Assembly (NCBI GenBank): GCA_028671895.1
Contig: CM053807.1
Location: 50,521,903 to 50,585,902, forward strand
Direction: 5' to 3'
DNA length: 64,000 nt
DNA from: Oenanthe sinensis
Lineage: Eukaryota > Streptophyta > Magnoliopsida > Apiales > Apiaceae
Below the pieces are notes generated by a model. That model ran no database searches. It was not told the DNA's origin and saw only the letters and a program-made list of their open reading frames with translations. Positions within the stretch are counted from its first letter, which is position 1, and each line of letters opens with the position of its first letter. Below, one piece after another: positions 38,789 to 49,539 of this stretch. Position numbers and translations under genes: made by a program.

Positions 38789-40672
38789 AGTTTGGTCTAA
38801 TTTGGTCTAGGTTGGTTCAAAGCGTTCTAAAAAAATTGTAAATACCTTCTATAAAAAATTTAAATACATATAATTTATTTCATTTATAATATAATAGTAT
38901 AGTAATATAAATCTAACATAATTATAACTTGACTTATCTTAATTTCATTACCCATCAAAATTTTTAAACTCTATTAAAATTAAAAATTAAATACATATAA
39001 TTTATTTCATTTAATATAATAATATAATAGCTTAGATCTACACAATTGTAACATATTTCATTTTCATCCTTACACAAACTCTTTACAAAATTAAATACAT
39101 ATAACTTATTTCATTTATAATATAATAGTATAGTAATATAGATCTAACACAATTGTAATATCTCTCAGTTTCATCCTTACTCATAATTTTTTTAAAAAAT
39201 TAAATGTATATAATTTATTTCATTTATAATATAATAATATATTAATATAGATCTAACACAATTGTAACTTGGCTTACGTATCTCAATTTCATTACCACTC
39301 AATCTCTTTAAACTTTATTAAATTTATAAATTATTATTTGTTATAAATTCCTATTAAAATTCCAGAAAAATTAAATACCTATAATTTATTTCATTTGTAA
39401 AATAGTAGTATAAATCCACCGCAATAGTAATAATGTAATCCCAAAAATGTATAATTATAATATATGTAATTTATTTAAGTCAATTTCATAATGTAAATTA
39501 ATAAAATATTATTAAAATATAAATAAAAAAATAAATTAAATAATATTTAAAATTAAATAAGAACAAGTTCAAAAAAATATTTTATTTATGAACTTATTTA
39601 AATTTCTCATATTTTATAATTAAATATATATAGAGATATTGACCAAAATTATGAAATATTAATACTAATATAAATAATTTTTTTAGCAAAAACACTAATT
39701 TCAATATTCATATTAGAGAGTTATTATTTGTCATAATAACTTATCATTATAATATAACATCATTTTTATGCGGTATTTTTTTATGCAGACATTATTGTTG
39801 GTGTCACATGTTTTTAATATGTTAGTAATTCAGATTTTGTGTTAGTTGTATTAATTATTGATGAAATAGAAAATATATAAAAAAGTTATTTCAATATAAA
39901 TAAAATATTAAAAATCCGTTCATCCGTGCATCGCACGGGTTATACTAGTATATTATTATAAGCAAACAATGGTTTTTTTGTTGGTTGGTTAACAACAAAA
40001 TTTAAAACATTTTAAAATTAAAAACACTCTAAAATATTAAATACTAAAAAAACAAAATATATATTAGTAGTCTAATCTTTTTAATCTCAAGTACCTGAGC
40101 TATTAACATGAGTAACTTAAGGAATAGTTAATATTATTTATCTTATACTCCCTCCGTCCCATTGATTTGTATACAAATTAAATGGGCACGGAGGACAAGG
40201 AGAAATTAAAAAAATGATAGTGTAATAGTAAAGTTAGGTAAAAAGTGGGTAAAGTGGTGGGATCTATTAATATTTAGTAATAGATTTGAGACAGTGGAGG
40301 AAAGTAGTGGGTGTAATAGTATTTTTATATTATGAATTTGAGATAGTGGTGGAAAGTTAATGGGTGTAATAGTATTTTTTATTATTAAAACTTTACTATT
40401 TTTGGAATGTATACAAATGAGAGGGACATCTAAAAAAGGAAAGTGGATAGAATTGAATGGGACAGAGGGAGTATAAATATATAGAATTAGTAAAAGTTTA
40501 AGGAATGAAGAGAGTGTCCTAGTGATTTAAGGAATCACTAGGACATTGTTGGAGGACTTCTTTTTGCCAAATTCCCTAAATTTTGAGTTAGGACATCATT
40601 TAGGTAAGTTGTTGCAGTTGCTCTTAACAGCAAAATTAAAACATTCTAAAATATTAAATACTGAAAAACAAA

Positions 40673-40715
<43 letters not shown>

Positions 40716-43700
40716 AACGTATTCTACACAAACATATTTTACAAAAACTCACTCCACTCGAATAACAACTTTGTTCAAACAACTGCGTGCAGGTTGTAAC
40801 TTAAAAGTGTTTTTTAATCTACGTTACCCTATAATCAAATTTATTCGTTTTAAAAGTTCTAGCTGATGATTGGTAGATAAGACATTGTGCCAAACCATGG
40901 TTCCATGCCTAAATCATTCCTTTCCTGGTCTCGTTAGGCAGCCTATAAAATTTTTATTGTCTTCTTTTATACATATTCCAACTTCCCTAGAATGGTGATG
41001 GTAGTAGTATTTTTGAAATGTATTTAGTATTTTTGTTTTCATATTGTTTGCAGCACTGATAACCAAAGTGTCGATCGTGCTTATCGTATTGGACAGAAGA
41101 AGGATGTTCTAGTGTATAGATTGATGACTTGCGGAACTGTCGAAGAAAAGATATACAGAAAGCAGGTAGTTTTTTCAGATGTCTGTACTTTGGTTAAATT
41201 TTATGTTAACTTTTATTATTATGTTGGCATAATATTTCAATAGTCTGTATGCTTTCTTTCCGATATTCAATTATGGGTCGTGGCAGTAGGGTTCAGATGG
41301 TAGTTTATTCTTTTACAAGGTACCAGTAAGTTTTATCTTGCATGGCTCAAGATCTAACGGGCACATAGCAACTAATAATGCTAAGTCATTTTATTTTTGG
41401 CAATATGTGCAATAGTATTCTAATTTTCTTGCAAGTGCCCTCATGTTATTATAAATATGTTTTGCTTTGTCTTGTATAGGTATTTAAAGGGGGCTTGTTT
41501 AAAAGTGCAACTGAACACAAAGAACAAATTCGATATTTCAGTCAACAGGTACTTAACTAAAGGATCCAAGTCATATTTTTCAGTGTTGTTTGCTTAAACC
41601 CTGTATGATACACACATGCGCATGTAAATTCATTTTTTTGTTCATAAAAATTATAGATCACTTGACTATATATTTCTTCTTGTTTATATATATAAACATT
41701 ATATATTCAGGATCTTAGGGAGCTGTTCAGTATCCCCAAACAAGGTTTTGATGTTTCTCTCACTCAACAGCAGTTGCATGATGAGCACGATGGTCAGCTC
41801 AAAATGTATATACTCTTTTCTTAAGATTTACATAGCTCTTTTGAGTGATTTTCACAGCATCTGAAACTTGTCTTTATTCGATTGTTATGTTAGATTGTTA
41901 GTTAACACTTAACAAACACCTTCTCTGTCTACAATGCCATTGTGGAAGTCTGAGCTTTTGGATATGTGTACTCGTTTTGTGACTATAAACTTCTGTTGGT
42001 ATTTTGGAGGAAGTGAACGATTAACCTTAATTAGAAGATATTTCCACTAGTAAAAAAGTAGACCCACAGACATAGTCCTCTTTTGCCAGTTAGACGACAA
42101 AAATGAAGAATATGTAGGGATAACAAGATAAATGTAAAACATATATATGTTTAGAATTATTTAATGTTGTGATGCAAAATGTGTGTGTGTGTGTGAGCGC
42201 ACGCACGCGCGTGTGAGTGTATGTACATATATAAACTCCTGTATTAGCAAATAGCAGGAGTCCCTGTATCCAGGCATCCTTCTAATTTTAAGCATTGATT
42301 TAATCATGTTTCTTTCTATGTTAAACATATTTTATGAGCTACCAGTTGCCACAATCACCGTCCTGAATTGATGCTTTTGTCTTCACAAATGTTTTTATTA
42401 TTGTTTTTGTTTTTTGGCCACATTTTACTTATTTAATATTCCAGAGGGTTGTTCGTCTCCACTGAGAATGTTACTGAAGTTTTAGTATGAAATTTGCTAT
42501 TATGATCTTTTTATTTTATGTTTATCTATATGCGGTTGCGTATATATATGTAGTGGTAAACTGCTAATATGAAAACTACAGGGAGAAGTCTCTGGAAAAT
42601 CATTTAAAGTTTGTGGAGTCACTTGGTATAGCCGGAGTTAGCCACCACAGTTTACTTTTCTCAAAGACTGCGCCTGTAGCAGCTATGCAAGAAGAGGAAA
42701 TTGCAAGGTGAAGTTATTCATTTATACATGCATATACTTGCTAGAACATCTTGATTTACAGTAGTAGATGCACTACACATGGTTTTTTGGACTATATATA
42801 AGGAACTTGTTTAACATTTATTTGTTTATCACCATTAATTACTCCCTCCGTTGCTCTATCCCATTATTAATGCCATCTTTTCTTTTAGGGATGTCCCTGA
42901 AGTGAGAAATTTTGACAGTAAATATTCAAATTCTTAGAAAGCCTAATAGTTCTCTAAACATTTGTGTTTTGGAAAATGATATTCAAAGTACATTGTCTTT
43001 AATATTCAAATTCTTAGAAAGCCTAATAGTTCTCTAAACATTTGTGTTTTGGAAAATGATATTCAAAGTACATTGTCTTTGATATCTTTTATATATGGAG
43101 AACACTGATTTTGATTGTATATTTATGACGAATCGAAATTTATTTGGGGGAATTTTTTGGAATCAAAACATTTTTTATTTAGCGTGTGAAACAAATATGG
43201 GAAATTTAATAAAATTGTCTCTGGTCTAATTGTTGGGTATTGTGCAGGGAAAATCCTAATAGATTTGTGAGCAGCTCAGGTTCCTTTTCTTCAATCGAAC
43301 GTGATACTGATGGGTGAGGCATATGATAGTTATTTTACTCATACAATTATTTTGTATTTTGAGCCTATATCTATTATTAATTATTAATATGGATATTTTA
43401 TTTGACAGTGCCAAGTATGCATTTAACCCAAAAGATGTTAAATTGCACACAAAAGTTTCTTCATCAAACAGTTCATGTTCACCGAGTGAAAGGGATATTA
43501 AAGAGAGGATCAAGCGGCTATCTCAAGTTTTTGCAAATAAGGTATTTCCAAATTTTCTAGAAGTTTGGGACTTCTTGCATGTGGTTCATAATTTCATTCA
43601 TGCAAAAACAAATTGATCTGTTCCTCTTAGTTTGTTCGGAAGTTCATTTAGTATTAGTTGGCTGCGCAAACATTCAGTTTTTGAAAAATTTATGCCAAAA

Positions 43701-44333
43701 CTTACCCTCCTGTCAATTCTCGAACTCCCTTGTGAAGGAATCCTTCTGCATATCATATATACAAATACAAAGAAACTGCCAGCACCAAACAGCCGTAAAA
43801 GCTGGTCTATTGATTTCTTTCATTGCCTCTTTTTTCCCCCTTCTGTGCTGATTTTTTCCTCCTAATCTTAATTTATCTTTTGCCGGTAGGCAGCAATAGA
43901 AATTATGCCTAGTTACGTTCTATATCTATTGCATTATTGGGCTTGTTATCATGAAGATATCATGTCGTAGAAGTGGTGTCTCCTCCTTAAAAAGCAAGTT
44001 ACTACATTGGTAAAGAAAAGTCAAATGATTGATACATGTATGAATTGCTTGTGTGTTGAAATAATTCTTCTTACTAGTGAATGCACCTGTGAATTTCTAG
44101 ATCCAATTGCACACATCCTTGAGTTTTCTGCTTTGTTGATTCATACATTTGGACAGATATTGGTTTGTCCCTGAGATACATTTATTAATTTTTTTTCTCA
44201 GGTTATGATTTCTCACCTACCTGACAAGGGAGACAAGATAAGAAAGCAAATCGCTGAATTGCATTCCGAACTTGAGAATATAAGCTTGGAGGCAAAAAGT
44301 AAAAATGATATCATCAACTTGGATGATATATAA
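23963..44333 (+). CDS. CHR24: SNF2-family DNA translocase, CHR24/ENL1 (PICH/ERCC6L-like)
   Basis: A 28-exon model: 23963-24077, 24263-24397, 24608-24667, 24763-24882, 25188-25247, 25395-25514, 25879-25929, 26129-26242, 26572-27476, 27579-27709, 27812-27866, 28346-28468, 29799-29906, 30195-30250, 30325-30415, 30972-31109, 31200-31277, 33124-33333, 33559-33630, 37259-37339, 37419-37534, 41054-41165, 41480-41548, 41711-41805, 42582-42707, 43248-43313, 43409-43541, 44202-44333. Taken whole it is 3672 nt, but exon 5 and the exon 6/7 join are doubtful (see findings); about 1200 aa. From exon 9 all SNF2 motifs are intact: GDDMGLGKT (I), VVAPKTLLPHW (Ia), DE/GH across exons 12-13 (II), SGTPIQNHLKELW (III), VLIFSQTRKML (IV), TSQVGGLGLTLTKADRV (V), DRAYRIGQ (VI). 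After the helicase come KGGLFKSATEHKEQIRYF and a helical C-terminus, as in CHR24. Animal PICH acts on ultrafine anaphase bridges; rice ENL1 acts in endosperm mitosis. The N-terminus is acidic, Ser/Pro-rich and repetitive. Confidence 0.9.
24083..24122 (+). repeat. CT microsatellite in SNF2 intron 1
   Basis: About 20 CT units followed by GTGTGTG. Similar CT and GT runs follow the donors of exons 2, 4 and 6, supporting a common origin of these introns. Confidence 0.9.
24263..25929 (+). repeat. Three tandem copies of a two-exon module in the SNF2 gene
   Basis: Long exons 2, 4 and 6 (135, 120, 120 nt) share NLNKAFS / PSKALSS / NLSKALSS and then IADFDSPSPP / IVHFDSPSPP / IADFDSHAPH. Short exons 3, 5 and 7 (60, 60, 51 nt) share ENPPAVEHQ / NPSTVEHQGG / ENPSTLEHRGG. 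The pairs sit at 24263-24667, 24763-25247 and 25395-25929. Introns between them share the CT/GT runs and the GTTGCAG acceptor, so whole genomic segments of about 0.5-0.7 kb were duplicated. All six exons are phase 1 at both ends, so each can be gained or lost without shifting frame. Confidence 0.85.
32892..33055. mobile_element. Small MITE in SNF2 intron 17
   Basis: TAAGGATGACCTTAGGTAAC at the left and, in reverse complement, TAAGGTCATCCTTAACTTAC then CTAAGGTTA at the right form imperfect terminal inverted repeats. No target duplication could be fixed. A CT run and a short AT run follow just before exon 18. Confidence 0.45.
34017..36658 (+). mobile_element. Non-autonomous LTR retrotransposon in SNF2 intron 19
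   Basis: A 277-bp 5' LTR (34017-34293) begins TGTTAAATATTAGC and ends TATCTGAGA. It is followed at once by a tRNA-iMet primer binding site TGGTATCAGAGC (34294-34305). The 3' LTR (36041-36658) has the same ends and is preceded by a polypurine tract GAGTGAGGGGGCG. The target duplication is GATAA (34012-34016, 36659-36663). The 1.75-kb interior has no gag or pol frame; the longest frame (35371-35646) is unrecognised. The 3' LTR holds a 338-bp MITE plus its 3-bp duplication; subtracting these gives exactly 277 bp. The class is LARD/TRIM-like and it must be moved by another element's proteins. Confidence 0.92.
36115..36452. mobile_element. Tourist/Harbinger-like MITE inserted in the 3' LTR
   Basis: Ends GGCTTCGTTTGGGAATGCTG and, in reverse complement, TCCCCCGTTTGGTATTGCTG. 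Flanked by TTA at 36112-36114 and 36453-36455. The uninterrupted 5' LTR shows the empty site, so the insert boundaries are directly readable. The minus-strand frame at 36096-36350 is a by-product. Confidence 0.88.
37665..38675. mobile_element. hAT-like non-autonomous element in SNF2 intron 21
   Basis: 1011 bp with ends TAGAGCTGACA and, in reverse complement, TAGATCTGGCA. It is flanked by a perfect 8-bp duplication GTTATATG (37657-37664 and 38676-38683), the hAT signature. Subterminal regions are dense in CGGTTCGGATCGG-type words on both sides, while the middle is AT-rich. No transposase frame. Confidence 0.88.
38719..38785. repeat. AT microsatellite in SNF2 intron 21
   Basis: More than 30 uninterrupted AT units just downstream of the hAT-like element. 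Confidence 0.95.
38861..39480. repeat. Degenerate tandem repeat, about 104-171 bp units, five copies
   Basis: Units begin TAAATACATATAATTTATTT (or close variants) at about 38861, 38988, 39092, 39201 and 39372. Each continues with TAATATAATAGTATA and GATCTAACACAATTGTAA. The block lies just upstream of a Helitron-type 3' end and may be the body of that element. Confidence 0.75.
39915..39948 (+). mobile_element. Helitron 3' terminus in SNF2 intron 21
   Basis: A perfect hairpin CCGTGC-ATC-GCACGG (39924-39938) is followed after a few bases by CTAG (39945-39948) and then T. Hairpin plus CTRR before T is the Helitron 3' signature, and the CCGTGCATCGCACGGG text is frequent in plant Helitron ends. 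The 5' end was not located, so the extent is unknown. Confidence 0.65.
40148..40471. mobile_element. Stowaway MITE in SNF2 intron 21
   Basis: Ends CTCCCTCCGTCCCATT and AATGGGACAGAGGGAG, with TA on each side (40146-40147, 40472-40473). 324 bp, well preserved and non-coding. Within it, the text TTTGAGATAGTGGTGGAAAG is also internally duplicated in variant form. Confidence 0.93.
40516..40628. repeat. MITE fragment with perfect internal palindrome
   Basis: GTCCTAGTGATT (40516-40527) and AATCACTAGGAC (40533-40544) are perfect inverted partners with a 5-base loop. The fragment ends in GTTGCAGTTGCTC then TTA, like the ends of the MITE at 57397-57783. The other end appears lost. Confidence 0.55.
40676..40714. 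repeat. AT then AC microsatellite
   Basis: A run of AT units passes into about 13 AC units in SNF2 intron 21. Confidence 0.9.
42921..43080. repeat. Exact 80-bp tandem duplication in SNF2 intron 25
   Basis: The unit AATATTCAAATTCTTAGAAA... at 42921-43000 is repeated without a single mismatch at 43001-43080. Just upstream (42841-42865) is a lone Stowaway-type end TACTCCCTCCGTTGCTC with no visible partner. Confidence 0.97.
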
Positions 44334-44847
44334 GGGTAAAACACTCTCATTAGCTTACTCCTGAATTTTGCATGTCCTATTCATCAACTTGGATGATATC
44401 TGGTATCAACACATATTTGTAATTATTGGATCCTCCTATTCATGATGATTGCATGTACAAGTGGACTACTGGTGCAGTCGTATTTGTAACTTTAGCAGAT
44501 GTAAATTTCTGATCCCTGTTCTGTTTTGAGTCTTATAGCATAATTCAATATTAATCTTTTGTTGATATTGAAGTACAATGGAAAAGCTCAAATGACAGTT
44601 AGTCTGGATTTTTTGGAGCTATACGACAAGTTTAGTTTGACATAACTGTAAAAGTGTAAATGGTCAGTTTCTAGTTATCTGATACAAACTCAATTTGTCA
44701 AAAAAAATTTAAGGCTCAGTGGTCAGATGCGTATTTTCTAGTGTTTTAATTTTGAGATAAATGTTAAATATTACTACTGATTTTTTGTTACTAACCCTTT
44801 AGTCTTGACAAGAGGTCTTTTTCTTGATTTGCGATGTGTTGGTGCAA
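44334..44847. other. 3' flank of the SNF2 gene, no gene seen
   Basis: Probably the 3' untranslated region and downstream spacer. The text TCATCAACTTGGATGATAT at the stop codon recurs about 65 bp later, a short local duplication of the gene's last codons. Confidence 0.5.
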
Positions 44848-45480
44848 AGGGCATGATTTACTACGAATATTACAAGATCGCTAATTTGTATATGAGAAAT
44901 CATACGATTTTCAATTAAAAAAATGAATAAAAGAATAAAGATTTGTATCGAGAGAGATTTACAACTGTTTAGACTTAGTGGCTCGAAAAGAATATGAAAG
45001 AATGAGGAAATTTTAATATATATATAGAGTTTTAAAATCCTAAAACAAAATCTACTAGAATCAAATCTGACATATATTTGAAAGTTCATTATTCTAATCT
45101 AATTCCTAATATTTATCCAATTTTAATTTTTTTTATTATTATTCACCTATTTTATTATTTTAAAAAAATATGTGATATTACATGCTACCCTCCTTAAAAA
45201 GAATTTGGTCTCCAAATTCTCAAAAAATCTTATACTTCAAAAACACCACTCACACGTCTATCCGAACTATCCATAGGTCAAGCCTAAAGGCAATCTATAG
45301 GGAAATAACCTGGCTCTAAGACCAACTGTAATAGCTCGCCTTTTTCGAGCCATTAATTCGAGCAAAACTAAAATATAATACAATTTATTAATAATAATAA
45401 TTTTGAAATATTTAATTTGTTTTTTTGTAAATTAAAATTTTTATTACATACTTTTATTCGAAAGAAATTTTTTTAAAAAA
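44848..45480 (-). mobile_element. Remnant of a small LTR element related to the 20.7-kb solo LTR
   Basis: On the minus strand, 45182 down to about 44848 starts TGTAATATCAC and aligns by eye with the first 330 bp of the solo LTR (shared AATAATAAAATAG, ATTAAAATTGGATA, CATTCTTTCATATTCTTTTC, AACAGTTGTAAATCTCTC). Just before it is a purine-rich tract (AAGGAGGGTAGCA). The 144-bp gap 45183-45326 would be the internal region, with a PBS-like TGGTCTTAGAGCC at 45324-45312. The other LTR would end ...GAGCTATTACA at 45327. Both LTRs are truncated or diverged, so limits are approximate. Confidence 0.6.
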
Positions 45481-45673
45481 TAATAATTTTAATTATGCGA
45501 TCAAAACTCCTAAAAGTATGTGTTAGAAAGTCAAACTTCAAATAATAAAAAACGAGTACATGTTAATGGGTTGTATATGTTGGTATTTGTTGGTTTGCAA
45601 AATATAGACATGCTACGATTAAGGTCTAAATTAATACCAAGAGAATGGGATGACAAACTATTTTTATTTGCTA

Positions 45674-45914
45674 CTCCCTCCGTTCCATTTTCTATGTCAT
45701 TTTTGAAAAAATTACGCATTTTAAGAAAAAATTAGGTAAATAATTTATTTTCTTATCTATCTCTAATAATTGCATTAAATATAGATGAGTTGTTTGTATA
45801 TTTAAATTAGTCCAACATTGAAAATACTAACATAAGCTTTGGAAAAAGAAAATAACAAATATTTTAGGACAAATTTCTTTTACAAAATTGACATCTATTA
45901 TAGTACGGAGGGAG
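45674..45914. mobile_element. Stowaway MITE
   Basis: Ends CTCCCTCCGTTCCATTTT and, in reverse complement, CTCCCTCCGTACTATAATAG, with TA at the left (45672-45673) and a mutated TG at the right. 241 bp. The frames that cross it are not genes. Confidence 0.85.
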
Positions 45915-46590
45915 TGTTATAATTCTTGTTACTACTATGGTAATTTCTATGTTTTCTTTAACAAGATGGTAATTACCATGTTATTTATCTCATGTTGGGA
46001 AATTTTGAAACTCATAATTATATAGGTACTTGATGTTTAATCAAAGAAGGAAATAATAATGTTAAATATTTGTACAAACTACAATATGATTGTGTTACGG
46101 GATATTCTTACAATTATGCAAGTCATGAGTCAGGGGAGTATTACTTTGTCAAATAGGAGTACGTATTGGCATATTGCCTAGCGCACAGGCGTCAGGGCCA
46201 TATTTAATCATGAATCGCCCACTATGTATTTCTAGCACGGGGACAACAATAACATTTTGCAAATGTCACCTAACTAACCCCATGCTAATTACTAGGATAA
46301 TACTAAATTCTGTAAAATCAAATTATAAAGGTTTAAAAATTAATTTAATGAGTTTAGACTCGTATATTAGTTTGACTAAAGTTAATTAGTTTGACTGCAT
46401 TGGTTTATATTAGAGTTTTACAGTATCTCACCTCTATATATATACTCATATCATCATCACTAGTAATGACTTTGATCTGATTGCATGAGTTCTTAACAAC
46501 ATACCATTCACACTATATATACAGGAATTTATACAACTAGAAAATTTGTAATGGTTTCGCAAAAAAAAAAAAAAATTGTACTGGGAAATC

Positions 46591-47326
46591 ATGATGAACA
46601 TAGAAGCTAAAACATCTAACGAATCAGTTTATGAAACACAAGCGCTTGGCCCCTCAATGAGAAGAAGCCTACTCATAGTAAAAAAATATGGCTATCAAGT
46701 TGGCTCGTAAGTGCTGGCTGGCCATTGATTATCATAGTTCTAATTGCCACCTTCTACCACCATCGCGCCACCACGGGTGATTACGGTGCAGATCCTCTTT
46801 TCTGCTGTCATTGGTACTCTCACTGGTGCAGATAACTACCTCTCTATTCATATGGCGTAGCAAAACTTCCCGTGTCCACATCAGCCCTAGTAATTGCATC
46901 ACAACTTGCATTCACCCAGGTTATTTATTTAATTTTTTTATATAAAATTTTAATTTCTCATTTTTTCCCTTGTATCCCCTGGTCTATAATTATGAATATT
47001 CCTTTTTTTTTTTTTACAGGTTTTTCATATTTGCTTGTGAAGCAAAAGTTCAGTTCGTATTCGGTTAATGCCGTTGAGGAGTACTAGCACTACACACAAG
47101 CAGCGACAGGCCGGACGGAGAATCGAAAAGAGAGTACATATTAGGGTTTATGATGACACTTGGAGCAGCGGCCTTGTATGGATTCATATTGCCATCGATC
47201 GAGTTGACATATCAGAAAGCAAAGCAGGTTATTGATTTTCCGTTGGTGTTGGAGATTCAAATGGTTATGTGTTTGTTTGCGACTGTCTTTTGCACCTTAG
47301 GGATGCTCATCAACAACGATTTTAAG
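46591..47326 (+). pseudogene. Purine permease-like pseudogene, copy A
   Basis: Two exon-like blocks (46591-46919 and 47020-47326) match the purine permease (PUP) family of nucleobase, cytokinin and alkaloid transporters, with LVSAGWPLIIIVLIATFY, KLPVSTSALVIASQLAFT, LVKQKFSS and GFILPSIELTYQKAKQVID. Compared with copies B and C, the first transmembrane block with its LYFIHGG motif is deleted. Frameshifts lie near 46848, and a 22-bp deletion removes the VLLTIGSG segment. The third exon is absent; a 573-bp tandem duplication lies downstream instead. It cannot encode a working transporter. Confidence 0.8.
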
Positions 47327-47687
47327 GTTTGTTTATCGCTTAATTAACCCTAAACTTTAAGTCAAATTTGTATTGTATGCAATATGTAATAAATTCTTTG
47401 TTTTTGGACCGATCGGTTGTCGAGACTCATGTTTTTCAGGTTTAGTATCTAAATGAGTGGGACTGCTAAAATTCTGTCGCAATTGTAAAAGGAATAAAGT
47501 TTAAAATGTTTGTGGACTGCTGGCTGGTGCGCACAGTTTGTTAGGTCGGAGGGAAGGAGACAATTCATTTTAGTTCATTGATTAATGATACAAGCATGCA
47601 ATAAAACACGAGGAATATATATAAGAATGTCTACGGTCTATTCCCTTGTAAAGCTAGCTAGTAGGAACCACAAGTCCATTTTAAGTT

Positions 47688-48840
47688 GAAATAATCAATA
47701 TCTTCAAATTCTGTCGGTTTGTTTTAAGACTGAAATCGAATTCTATTTGCGACTCTCAAACAATTATGTTATATTGATAAAGGTAGTATTGATCGGGATA
47801 AGATTCATAGGTTGGGTCAATCTGTAAAAGTTTTTTGGATACCAGAATCCCATTTTAGAAATTAATTAAGTTTTTAAACTCATTCATTTTCATTTGAAAA
47901 ATATACAGGTACTCAATTCTTATCCCAAATTTAGGTAGAATTTGAATTGTACATTCAAATATAAAATCAGTGTTCAAAAACGAGGTTTTGGGGGACGGCT
48001 AGCTAGGCTAGGCAAAACGTTACGATTAGGGGTTTAGCGGAAAATTAAGCATTTTTTTATAAAAATTGGTCAAAATAGATGGTCAAAACCGGAATTAGGT
48101 TTTTATGAATATCAGTTAAAATTGATATTATGAGTATAAATTTGTCAAAATCGATATTAGAAGGTATATATAAATCGGGCAAATTCGATATTAGAAGGTA
48201 TAAGATAGCTTGATTTTTTGAAATTCAAAAGGATAGAAGGTATAAGAATTTGAAGATATTGAAATAATCAATATCTTCAAATTCTGTCGGTTTGTTTTAA
48301 GACTGACATCGAATTCTATTTGCGACTCTCAAACAATTATGTTATATTGATAAAGGTTGTATTGATCGGGCTAAGATTCATAGGTTGGGTCAATCTGTAA
48401 AAGTTTTTTTGATACCAGAATCCCATTTTAGAAATTAATTAAGTTTTTAAACTCATTCATTTTCATTTGAAAAATATATAGGTACTCAATTCTTATCCCA
48501 AATTTAGGTAGAATTTGTATTGTACATTCAAATATAAAATCAGTGTTCTAAAACGAGGTTTTGGGCGGCGCCTAGCTAGGCGCTAGGCTAGGTAAAATGT
48601 TACGATTAGGGGTTAAAGCAGAAAATTAAGCATTTTTTTATTAAAATTGGTCAAAATAGATGGTCAAAACCGGAATTAGGTTTTTATGAATATCAGTTAA
48701 AATTGATATTATGAGTATAAATTTATCAAAATCGATAATAGACGGTATATATAAATCGGGCAAATTCGATATTAGACGGTATATATAAATTGAGCAAATT
48801 CGATATTAGACTATATAAGATAGCTTGATTTTTTCAAAAG
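47688..48840. repeat. 573-bp tandem duplication
   Basis: The unit starting GAAATAATCAATATCTTCAA at 47688 restarts at 48261 and stays near-identical to about 48840 (both carry TCGGTTTGTTTTAAGACTGA, AACGAGGTTTTGGG and GATAGCTTGATTTTTT). Mismatches are few, so it is fairly recent. Both copies include AAACGAGGTTTTGGGCGGCG/AGCTAGGCTAGG text seen in plant interspersed repeats. Non-coding. Confidence 0.9.
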
Positions 48841-49539
48841 GACAGACATGATTATAGCCAGCAATATGCTCACACATACATATGATTCCCCTCGGTAGCT
48901 AATTAATCCTCACATCTACATAATTTCACTAAAACTTGAACCATCAGTCTTTACTCAACACTTCATTCACTGCATAATAAAAATAATAAATAAATACAAC
49001 TAGAAAAAAAGTCTTGGGAAATCATGATGAACATTGGATCGTATACTCATAAAAGCCCTAGTTTATCACTGAATCATGTCATTTCAAGTTTTGCATGCAT
49101 ATTTACTTGCGGAGCAAAAAAATGGATCCCTCTTCTGTCGATCAATTTACATACGGTATAGTATGATTAAGTATATGTTACATTCGAAATGCTTTACATA
49201 ATTAATTTAATAATTTAAAGTAGAGAAAACGAAACTTAAGATAGATCTTATATAACTAAAATTTTAGTACATACAAAATAATAGTATATTAGTAAAATTT
49301 TAAACGAATCTTGATTTTATAAAAATATCGGTTCCATATTTGCATATAAAATCCTATGTATGTCAGATAACTTAGTTACATGAGATAGTATTTTATGCTA
49401 TCTAATCTCTTTAAAGTATATGTTAAAAGGTGTATTATTTAAATGATGTTAAAAATAAATTTACTTATATGCATATATGATGTACTGATATAGTGTGATA
49501 AATTCTCTATCCAGTTAATAAATCTGTCCATGAAAATCT

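Noticed and set aside
38861..39480. Regular repeats considered as a CRISPR-like array
   Set aside because: Units are long, AT-rich, diverged and without spacer/repeat alternation, in a plant gene intron.
40546..40866. 106-codon plus-strand frame with YIYIY and THTHTH runs
   Set aside because: The runs are translated AT and AC microsatellites.
42841..42900. Second Stowaway element in SNF2 intron 25
   Set aside because: Only one CTCCCTCCG end is visible and no partner was found within several hundred bases.
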